Source: JANQOH01 sp965243325
GTDB taxonomy: Bacteria; Pseudomonadota; Alphaproteobacteria; UBA7887
Assembly (NCBI GenBank): GCA_965243325.1
Contig: CBDEUQ010000003.1
Span: 372,001-436,000, forward strand
Direction of reading: 5' to 3'
Length of the DNA: 64,000 nucleotides
Positions 26,369 to 34,600 of the stretch are shown here, piece by piece (position 1 is the first letter of the stretch; every line of letters begins with the position of its first letter). Under the pieces are notes generated by a model. It made no database searches, was not told where the DNA came from, and was given only the letters and a program-made list of their open reading frames with translations. The position numbers were made by a program, and so were the translations under genes.

Positions 26369-26935
26369 TTATCGCTTGAGCGTGCGGTAAATTGTCGGTC
26401 TCGAGACGCTGAATATTTCGGCGAGTTCGGTGATTGTGTAGTCGCCGGTGGCGTGCATCCGTTTGAGTTCGGTGTGCTGGCGGCGTGTGAGGCTGGGTGC
26501 CCTGCCGCGGAGGCGGCCCTTGGCGCGGGCTATGGCCATGCCCTCGCGTGTGCGGGCTCGTATGAGGTCGGATTCAAATTCGGCGAAAGTGGCCAGGACG
26601 TTGAAGAACATTTTGCCGAGCGGATCGGCCGGGTCGTAGATGGTCGAGCCGAGAGCGAGGCGCGCGTGTTTTTCGACGAGGCGATCGAGGATGGCGCGTG
26701 CGTCGGGAACGGAGCGCGCGAGGCGGTCGAGTTTCGTGACGACGAGGGTGTCGCCGGCGCGTGCGGTGGCTAGGGCGAGCTCGAGGCCGGGGCGGGCGGC
26801 GTTGCGCCCGGTGTATCCGTGGTCAGTGAAGATTCGGTGGTCCGGGATGCCCATTCGCCGCAAGGTCTGGCGCTGGACGGTGAGGTCCTGGCCGGTTGTG
26901 GAGCAGCGAGCGTAACCGATGAGGAGGGATTCCAT
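26369..26935 (-). CDS. Serine recombinase (resolvase/invertase family)
   Basis: A site-specific recombinase of the small-serine type, about 188 residues from ATG 26935; an alternative TTG at 26974 adds 13 residues. The catalytic Ser is in YARCSTTGQDL near the N-terminus. The arginines of the active site are in TKLDRLARS and FESDLIRARTREG. A C-terminal helix-turn-helix (YTITELAEIFSVSRPTIYRT) would bind the crossover site. Full-length small resolvases are 180-200 residues, so it looks intact. It faces the end of the transfer operon. The AT-richer sequence at about 26970-27060 just upstream is a candidate location for its res-type site, but I could not identify paired subsites. It could resolve multimers or invert a segment. 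Confidence 0.88.
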   Translation of the reverse strand: MESLLIGYARCSTTGQDLTVQRQTLRRMGIPDHRIFTDHGYTGRNAARPGLELALATARAGDTLVVTKLDRLARSVPDARAILDRLVEKHARLALGSTIYDPADPLGKMFFNVLATFAEFESDLIRARTREGMAIARAKGRLRGRAPSLTRRQHTELKRMHATGDYTITELAEIFSVSRPTIYRTLKR

Positions 26936-27144
26936 GCGGGGAGCGTACGAATGGGGCACCCTCTTCGCAAACAAAAACGTACGGGTCTATTGAGACGAAA
27001 AACCGGCGGTAGCTGGTGGGTGGCGGGTGCGTTCGGGAGCGTTCGTTGGACGATCGTCATTCGTACGTGGTGTGAAGTGCAAATGGGGCGATGATTACAG
27101 TCCGTCGCTGCGGTGGCGGATTTGGGGGATGGGGTTGGTGTCGT

Positions 27145-27882
27145 TCACCGGCTCGCTCGCGTTGGTTGTTTGGTGTTGGGCGGGCGATCGTAGGCCTTGG
27201 CCCGCGGTGTGGCTCCGATACGGCGTGCGATGGCCTTCCAGACCGGTCCGTGGCCGGCGGCGTGTCCGGCGAGGGCGTGCGCGATTTCGTGCAGGACGGT
27301 GTCGCGGATCTCGGGTTCGGGGTGCTCGATCGCGTGGTGGCGGGCGATGCGGATGAGCTGGTGGTCGTACCAGCAGTCGCCGAGGCGGCGGCGGGACTCG
27401 ACGAAGGCGAGGGTCCATTGTTCAAGGTCGTGGACGTCCATGAGGTGACGGCCGAGGGCGGCAGCGGTGCGTAAGCGGCGACCATGTTCGGGGGGTTGGA
27501 TGCCTGCCGGACTTTGGAGGGCGCCGTACGGGACGTTCCAGCGGGAGTCGCTGCACTGTATGAGGGCGCGTTTGGGGTTGAGTTTGACGATTTTACCGCG
27601 GTGGAGGGTGGAGCGGTGGCGGAAGGTGACGGGATCGCCGAGGGCGAAGCCGGCTCGCGCGTCGTCGTGGGGGGTGATGAGGACCCGGGATCGGCGTCGG
27701 CCGGTGGCGTGGAGCTTGGGTTCGGGGACGCGCCAGACGAGTCCCTCGCCGTCGAGGACATGGGCGTACTTGCCGTGGCCCTGGGGATGGAGAAGGTGGG
27801 CGTGGCGGAGGCCGTGGCGAAGGTGAAGGAAGGAGACGGCGTCGCCGATGCGGAGCTTGGGCGGCGAGGGTGTCTTTGGCAT
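27145..27882 (-). CDS. SprT-like zinc metallopeptidase-domain protein
   Basis: A 245-residue protein from ATG 27882. The C-terminal half has the SprT/SprtN-type zinc site HEIAHAL (HExxH) followed by GHGPVWKAIARRIGA, in which the second His of GHGPVW is the usual third ligand. The N-terminal half has two short beta-rich segments with Arg/His-rich strands (GDAVSFLHLR and GDPVTFRHR) that look like KOW/SH3-type folds. Eukaryotic relatives cut DNA-protein crosslinks. A conjugative relaxase is itself covalently bound to DNA, so a role in clearing such adducts is an attractive but untested idea. It is the last gene of the minus-strand block that contains the relaxase. Confidence 0.75.
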   Translation of the reverse strand: MPKTPSPPKLRIGDAVSFLHLRHGLRHAHLLHPQGHGKYAHVLDGEGLVWRVPEPKLHATGRRRSRVLITPHDDARAGFALGDPVTFRHRSTLHRGKIVKLNPKRALIQCSDSRWNVPYGALQSPAGIQPPEHGRRLRTAAALGRHLMDVHDLEQWTLAFVESRRRLGDCWYDHQLIRIARHHAIEHPEPEIRDTVLHEIAHALAGHAAGHGPVWKAIARRIGATPRAKAYDRPPNTKQPTRASR

Positions 27883-27921
27883 ACGGCGGTACTGCGTTGG
27901 CGCCGGGGCGCGGGATTTCGG

Positions 27922-30900
27922 CTAGAAGCCGGGGCTGAGATTGATGTCGGGCTCCGGACGTGGCTTGGGGTCGGGCGGTTTGATGGGCTCGGGTTCGGGA
28001 GCGGGCTCGATCTTGTGTTGGACGGTGGGCTGCGGAGCGAGCGCAGGGTTCGGGGGGAGGACGGCTGCGAGCTTGAGGTCGTCGTCGCGGGTCGAGACGA
28101 GGATGAGGGTGCTGGACTTGAGCCGGTACTTGAGGGCGGGGTCGGCGCGGAGGTGGTCGGCGTAGAGCTTGGCCTGGCTCGAAGAGAACGACGTCGTGTC
28201 GCCGAGGAGCCTGCTCGCGTCGCGCTGGATGCGGTCGACGGTGTCGCTCCAGGCGGCGTAGCCCGGGTGCTCGGTGGTGTAGAGGTTTTCCTTGGCGGCC
28301 TCGCGGCGGATGGCCTCGCGGGTTTCGAGGTGGGCGTCGATCTCGTTGGCGGTATTGGTGAGCGTTGTCCTGGCTTCGACGGCGGCGGTGTACTGCGTGC
28401 GAAACTGGTCGATCTGGGCGACCATCTGGGGCGATATGTCGGGTCGCTTTTCGAGGAGATCGGCGTGTCGCAGGAGGTCTCGTGTGTCGGGGTGGTCGAT
28501 CCACATGATGCGGTCGGTGTGGGACGCGCGCGCGACGGCCAGGGAGCGTCGGCGAAGGTCGTTGAAGAGGGATTCGCCGTAGAGCTGGAAGGTGTCGTCG
28601 GCGCGAATCTTGCCGAGGGTCGCGACATTTCTCTCGAGTTGCTTCGCGAGGCTCTCGTCCTGGGTGAGATGCGGGGCGTAGGTGTCGGGATCGGCGGTGT
28701 ACTTCTCGTGAGCGGCCAGGAGTTCGTCGGTGGCCTTCGCCCATGCCGCGTACCCCTTGGTCTCGGCTCGGTGCCTGAGCGGCTCGTCGCTGCCGGGGAT
28801 CGGCGGTGCGTAGACCTGTTGGGTGAATGAGCGTTTCGCCTGCCGTTCGAGGCCTCGGGCGGTGATCTCGACTTCGGTTTTCGCGTCCTCGAACGCTTTG
28901 ACGTTCTCGAGGAACGATTTGATGTTGGCGGCCGCGGGCGCCGGCAGGTAGCTCGAGGACGCGAGGGAATGCGCGCGTTGGGTGAGGAGATCGGCGCCGG
29001 GGGCGTGAAGCGGCTCCACGCCGGCGGCCTTCGCGCTGGCATGGTGGCCTTGCCAGTCGGCGATGAAACTTTGGTACTGGCGGACGGCTGGTGGGGGTTG
29101 GTCCCAGGCCGGCACGGGGGGCGCGGGCGGTTCGGGCTCGGGGCGGGCGGCCTGGGTTTTCGGGGGGAGATCCGGGTGGTGGAAGATGCGGACCGGGATC
29201 TTGAGCTTGGTGGCGCGGCGGGCGATGTCCTCGGGATATCCGGGGGCGTCGAAGCTGAGTAGGACGGCGGGTTTCTGCGCGAGGATGTTGTCGTTGCACT
29301 CGTTGAGGACCTTGCGCTGGAGAGCGCGGTATTCGTCGCCCTCGAGCTTCGGAGTGCCGGGCTCGCGCTCGGGCCATTCGGGCTTGATGATGACCTGGTC
29401 GACGTCGTTGTTGCGCGCCCAGCTTTGGACGATGGTGAGAAGCTCGGACTCCTGACCGCGGTGGATCAGGGTCATGTCCGGGTGTTCGCGCTTGGCGGCG
29501 TCGAGAGCATTGTAGATCGCGTTGAAGTCGTTGAATTTCTTGTCTCCGGAGAACGCGACGAAGGCGCCGGGGGCTTGTTCGGGTTGGATGATGGAGTCCC
29601 GGAGGGTGTGTCTCGTTCTGGTCGGATCGACGGGTTTGCCGGGGATGGTGGGCGAGAGGGTGGGCGGGGCGGTGTTCGCGGGGCGCCACTCCTTGAGGGT
29701 GAGTTGGGCATAGGTCGAGATCATGTAGTCGCGCAGGCTCTCGAAGGCGTCGATACGGTCGCGCAGGCGTTGTTCGACGGGTGTGACCTGTGCGGGGTCG
29801 TAGTCAGGCTGGGACGTGAGTTCGGTGAGTTCGCCCTGCAGGCGGTCCGCGTGTCTGTAGAAGGAATTGGCGACGGACCACAGGACGGATTCCCGTTCGT
29901 CGTGAAGCTGGGTGCCGTCTGCGAGTACGTCCTGGTCGATGATGGTGGCGAGCGTGCGCAGGGCGGTCATTGCGCGTTCGGCATTCCATGCGGAGGGGAC
30001 GACGGGCTCGGGCTGGGTGGCATGTGGTGCGGCGACCGTGGTGGCCGGCTCGGCCGAGGGGGCGGCGTGCGGAGCGGTGGCGCCCGGCAGGGGCTTCTGT
30101 AGGAAGCCGGCGATCGCGAGGTCGGCGCCGGCGGGGAGGTCGGGCCGCTCTTCGAGTTCTTCGGCCCGTCGTCGCATGATCGGATAGTTGTGGTGTTCGG
30201 AGGGATGGATGCCGGCCTTCGTGGCCTCGGCATGGAGGGCGGCCCAATCGGAACGCCATTTGTTGAAAAGTTCGGTGGGATCGGGGGCGCCTGGCGATGA
30301 CAGGAGGCGGTCGGAGACGTTGTAGCGCGTGGCCTGTTCGGCGAGGGTGCTGGGGCGTTGCTGCTGGGTTCTGATGTAGGCGGTGGCTTTGCGGACCTGG
30401 GCCGGGGTGACGATGCGTGCGGTGTTTTCGTCGTCCTCGGCCGCGAAGTTCGAGTGCGTGGGAGCCCAGGCTTCCTTGTAGATGTCGGTGTAGATGGTCT
30501 TGGACGCGCTGAAGATGTGCTCGAAGGCCTTGGCGCGGTCCGATGCCGTGCGGTAGGCATCGAGCGCGGCGTCGAGCTGGTCGACTGTGTCGTCGTTGCC
30601 GTCAACGGCGCCGCCGGCGCGGGTGAGATCCTTCCGGTGGGAGTTGGCTAATTTCGTGAGCCGGGTGTGCTGGCGGTGGAAGGAGTGGACGAGGCCGTAG
30701 GCCAGATGCTTCTGATCGTCGGCGAGCATGGTGCCCGGCGGGCATATCTCGGCGATCGCGGTGAACAGGACGGGCAGGTGGGCGAGGGTTTCGGGGGCGT
30801 CCCATACGGGCCGGGAATCGGTCTCGCCGGGTTGCGGGGCGGCGCCGTGGAGTTCGGCGCTTTGGGCGATTATGTCTGTCGAGCTTCGAGGCGGCGGGGG

Positions 30901-31008
30901 GCCGTCGAGAACGGCGCGCTGGTAGGCTTCGACTTCGGCGTAGTCGTTCTCGGCAAATTCTTCGATGGGATCCGGCTCGCCGTCGGTGTGGTCCTGTGCA
31001 TCGCTCAT
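27922..31008 (-). CDS. Giant helical protein with a degenerate DUF2493 (SLOG) domain
   Basis: A 1028-residue protein from ATG 31008 with site AGGAGC. Residues 340-440 are a helical module shared with the next two genes upstream. Residues 481-605 align with the DUF2493/YspA-like SLOG Rossmann domain of the 1582-residue neighbour, but the nucleotide-binding signature is lost: GDKKF replaces GSREW and the HGDGPGAAAATRAWA block is HRGQESELLTIVQSWA. Residues 740-970 hold tandem helical repeats with an HPGYAAW or WIDHPDT core that recur in the relaxase C-terminus. The last 50 residues are Pro-rich. It is probably cytoplasmic in the donor. SLOG domains bind or cleave nucleotide-derived ligands; this copy may be structural only. 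Function otherwise unknown. Confidence 0.75.
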   Translation of the reverse strand: MSDAQDHTDGEPDPIEEFAENDYAEVEAYQRAVLDGPPPPRSSTDIIAQSAELHGAAPQPGETDSRPVWDAPETLAHLPVLFTAIAEICPPGTMLADDQKHLAYGLVHSFHRQHTRLTKLANSHRKDLTRAGGAVDGNDDTVDQLDAALDAYRTASDRAKAFEHIFSASKTIYTDIYKEAWAPTHSNFAAEDDENTARIVTPAQVRKATAYIRTQQQRPSTLAEQATRYNVSDRLLSSPGAPDPTELFNKWRSDWAALHAEATKAGIHPSEHHNYPIMRRRAEELEERPDLPAGADLAIAGFLQKPLPGATAPHAAPSAEPATTVAAPHATQPEPVVPSAWNAERAMTALRTLATIIDQDVLADGTQLHDERESVLWSVANSFYRHADRLQGELTELTSQPDYDPAQVTPVEQRLRDRIDAFESLRDYMISTYAQLTLKEWRPANTAPPTLSPTIPGKPVDPTRTRHTLRDSIIQPEQAPGAFVAFSGDKKFNDFNAIYNALDAAKREHPDMTLIHRGQESELLTIVQSWARNNDVDQVIIKPEWPEREPGTPKLEGDEYRALQRKVLNECNDNILAQKPAVLLSFDAPGYPEDIARRATKLKIPVRIFHHPDLPPKTQAARPEPEPPAPPVPAWDQPPPAVRQYQSFIADWQGHHASAKAAGVEPLHAPGADLLTQRAHSLASSSYLPAPAAANIKSFLENVKAFEDAKTEVEITARGLERQAKRSFTQQVYAPPIPGSDEPLRHRAETKGYAAWAKATDELLAAHEKYTADPDTYAPHLTQDESLAKQLERNVATLGKIRADDTFQLYGESLFNDLRRRSLAVARASHTDRIMWIDHPDTRDLLRHADLLEKRPDISPQMVAQIDQFRTQYTAAVEARTTLTNTANEIDAHLETREAIRREAAKENLYTTEHPGYAAWSDTVDRIQRDASRLLGDTTSFSSSQAKLYADHLRADPALKYRLKSSTLILVSTRDDDLKLAAVLPPNPALAPQPTVQHKIEPAPEPEPIKPPDPKPRPEPDINLSPGF

Positions 31009-31071
31009 TCGGGTTGCTCCTGAGAGGGTGTGGACGTGGCCTTTTGGGGGTTCAGGCGGGCCGTGGGCGTT

Positions 31072-31629
31072 TCATCGGACGTGTAGCTGCTCCTCGGGAG
31101 GGATAAGCGTCGGGTCGGCCGGCGGTTCTGGGTGGACGGGCGATGTGGCCGGGGCGGCCGGCGGGGGCGGTGGCGGCACGTCGGCGGCCGCGGTGGCGGC
31201 GTTGGCTTCGGGAATGGCGTCGGGTGTCGGCGCGACGGGGGATGCCGGCGAGGCGGGGTCTTCCGTGTCGGGAGGCTGCTCCCATTGCGTGCCGGTGTGG
31301 TGTTCGTAGGCTTCCTTTGCGGCGTCCGTCATTTGCACGAAAGCGTCCATCTTCTGCTGAAGGATGGTGGCGTGGGCCTGTAGCGGTTCCGGGTCCTCGT
31401 CGGGCGAGAGGTTCTGGATGCGGTTCCGGCAGTCGGCGAGTTGGTTGTGCAGGCGATCGACCTGCGAATGGAACGTGGCGACGAGGGGATTGAGGACGTG
31501 CGGCAGAAACTCGGCGTCGCCCGGCGCGATCTGGTTGGCGGCGGTATCGAACATGCCGCGGATGGCGGCGAGGGCGGTGTCGGGGTTCCAGAGCTTGCTG
31601 GGTTCGGTGGCGGCGTCGTCGGGGGTCAT
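31072..31629 (-). CDS. Short protein sharing the helical module of its giant neighbours
   Basis: A 185-residue protein from ATG 31629 behind GGAGAAA. Residues 15-118 match modules in both flanking giant proteins: an AxxAIRGMF-type helix, the NPLVATFHSQVDRLHNQL helix, and an ending HTGTQWEQPP that parallels HTGSQWIPPPE in the 1582-residue protein. The last 65 residues are Pro/Ala-rich. It is effectively the isolated module without SLOG or repeat domains. No enzymatic motif is visible. Tight spacing (15 bp to the upstream gene, 63 bp to the downstream gene) places it in one operon with them. Confidence 0.7.
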   Translation of the reverse strand: MTPDDAATEPSKLWNPDTALAAIRGMFDTAANQIAPGDAEFLPHVLNPLVATFHSQVDRLHNQLADCRNRIQNLSPDEDPEPLQAHATILQQKMDAFVQMTDAAKEAYEHHTGTQWEQPPDTEDPASPASPVAPTPDAIPEANAATAAADVPPPPPPAAPATSPVHPEPPADPTLIPPEEQLHVR

Positions 31630-31644
31630 TTGGTTTCTCCGTGT

Positions 31645-34600
31645 TCAGAACATGGACGGGGACGGCGAGGGCTCTTGGCGTTCCGGAATGCGCTTGGGCC
31701 TGAGTTCGTCGGCGGGCGGAGGCTCAGGTGTGATGTCGTGCTTGGGGGCTTCGGGGGTCTGGGTGCCTGCGGCGAGGCCGTGGGGCATGGAGCGTGCGAT
31801 CGCGACGTCCTGCTCCTGGGCGGAATCGAGAAGGGCGAGGTTGGACTTGATCGAGGACCGGAGATCGGGGCGGGCCTTGAGATGGGCGCCGTAGGCTTCG
31901 GTGTTCTCGAAGATGTCAGAGGCAACCTGCTGTAGATCGTCGAGGCGGTCGCACCACTTTTCCCATTCGGGGACGTCGGTGATGAGGAGCTGCTGGTCGG
32001 CGGCCGACTGCCGGATCGGCTGGCGGGCCTCGATATGGGCCTTGAGCTTGGCGTCGATGTCGATGACCTGGGCTTTGCGTTCGACGTCGAGGTTGTAGGT
32101 CGAACGGAGTTCGTGGGCCGCGGTGCGCAGCGGCTCCGCATACAATTCATTCGCGTGAGAGGTCTGGAGGAGGGCATCGAGCCTTTCGATGGCGGCGGCG
32201 GTATCGGGGTGGTCGACCCACAACTGGTCGGTTTCTTCGCAGTGCCTGGTGATGGCCTGGATGCGCGATGAGATGTCGACGTATAGATCCGGGCCCGGGG
32301 TTGGCGTGTCCTCGGAAAAGAGGGCGTGGTCGAGATTGCCGCACGCGGCCTCGAGGCGGGCGAGGAGGGGCGGCGGGTCTGACTTGATGGCGGTCCAGTC
32401 GGTGTAATCCGTCGCGTGCTCGACCTGGTTGATGAGCTGCTGCGCGCGGTTTCCCCATGCCTGAAACTCGGCGGTCTCGATGTAGTGCAGGAGCCTGCCG
32501 TTGACCATCGGGTGCTCGATGGCGGGCTTGGCCTTGATGTGCTCCTCGATCTGTTCGGAGAGGGCCCGGGCGTGGTCAGCGTGTGTCTCTATGGTCGCGA
32601 AGCCGGCGGGGAGATGTGTGTAATCGTCCCCGGGGGCGGGCGATGCGGGGTCAACGGTGGGGGCCGGGTTGGTGGAGGGGGCGTCCAGCGTCTTCCTGTT
32701 GGTTTCGTGCTGGATCGCTTGTTCGTAGGAGGAACGGATTTCGAGTAGTTCGGCGCGGACTTTCTCGGCGTCGGGTTCGTTGATGTGCGACGTGTTCAGA
32801 AGGGCGTCGACGCGCTCGAGGAGGGCCGGCGAGCCCGGGTGTTCGGTCCACGGGTGGTCCGCTTCGAGTGACTCGGTGGTGATTGCGTCCTTGCGGGTCC
32901 AGACGTCGTCCAGGAAGTCGGCGGCGATGGTGTCGGTTTGTTCGAGGGCGATGGCTTCGGTGAGGTTGTCGCTCGCGGTTTCGAGCCGGTGGAGGAGCTG
33001 GTGCGCTTCGCCGTCGCTGAACGTGAAGTTCTGGTAATCGGTTGCGTGGCGCAAGCGGGCGAAAAGCGGCTCGGCGCCGGAGGCCCATTCCTGAAACTCC
33101 GGTGTTTCGGTGTAATGGATAACCTTTCCGTCGGAGATCGGGTGATGGTGCGGAGGCTGGAGCTTGAGATGGCGCTCTAAATGGGCGGCGAGGGCCTCTG
33201 TGGCGGCGGGATGCGTGTAACTGGTGGCGTAGCCCGGCGGGGGACCATTGGCCGGAACCTCGGGCGTCGGCGCGGGGACGGGCTCCGGCGGCGGGATCGG
33301 GTAGGCCGGAGCGGGCGTGGGGGCCGGCTCCGGATCGGGGGCCGGCGCAGCGGCGATCGGGGCGGGGGCCGCCGGCGGGGGGGTCGGAGCGGGTGTGTCC
33401 TGCGACGGGCCGGGTTCGAGGGTGGCGTCGGTGACGATGGTGGTGGGTATGCCCTGCTTTTGGGCTTCGACGGCGAGGTATTCGGGTTCTCCGGGGACCT
33501 GGAAGCTGATGATCTCGACGGGCTTGTGCTTGAGCATTTCCTCGTTGCGGCGGATCGGGGCGGCCCGGCGGCCGTGGCGGTTCCATTGGGGCCGGTAGAC
33601 GACCTGGTCGACTCCGTTCTCGCTCGCCCACGCGCGGGTGGCGGCGGCGGCACCCGGGCCGTCGCCGTGCATGATGACGAGGTCGGGGTATTTCTCCCGG
33701 AGGCCGTCGAGGGTGCGCTTGAGGCTGGTGGCGTCGGCCCACTCCCGGCTGCCGGAGACGGCGACGAAGGTGCCGGTGACGTGGGTCGAGCGCGCGGCGG
33801 CGTGGTCGTGGCGGAAGGCAACCTTCTCGGCGGTCGCGGCGGCGGCCGTGAGGGCGCGGGTGCGGGTGTCCGCGTATTCGGGCGGTGGGATCCACTGGCT
33901 GCCGGTATGGCGTGCGTAGATCTTGGCTCCCTCGTGGGCCAGGTGGCCGAGTGCGTCGAGGGACTGGCGGAGGCGGTGCGGAACGTCGTGGCCGCGGCCT
34001 TCCATGTTGCGGATGTCGGCGACGACGCGATTGCGCTCGCGGTGTAGCCAGTGGGTGAGGGCGCCGAGAACGTGGTCGCGCTCTTCGGCAAGCTGGGTGC
34101 CATTGGCGAGTATCTGGCGGTCGACGACGTCGAAGAGATTGGCGAGAGCGTCTGCCCGGGATCGCGTAGCGGCGGTCGGTGGCGAGAGCGGGGGGGCGGG
34201 GCCGGCACGGTCGGGGCCCGGGGCGCGGACGTCGGGATGGGGGTGCTCTTTCAGGAAGGCGGAGAGGAGCTGGACGTCGCGCTTGGCGGTGGTCTCGGAG
34301 TTGGCGAGGCGTTCGGCCTGCAGGTAGAGGCCGGCGTAGGCTGGCATCTCGTTGACGGGAATTTCCTTGTTCTTCGCGATCTGGTTGAGAATTTGCCAGC
34401 GGGTGAGCCAAGAGGCGACGCGGGCGGGTCCCTTGGTGCGCGCGCGCTGTTCCTTGATGTAGGTGAGGTCGAGCGACTTCGGGTACTGGAAACTGTTTCG
34501 GGACAGGGGCTCGATCCATGATTCCCTGAAGGAGTGGGCGTAACACTCGGCGGCCATTTCGGATACCGCTTCGAGGGCATGAGCGCGCCACGCGATGTTG

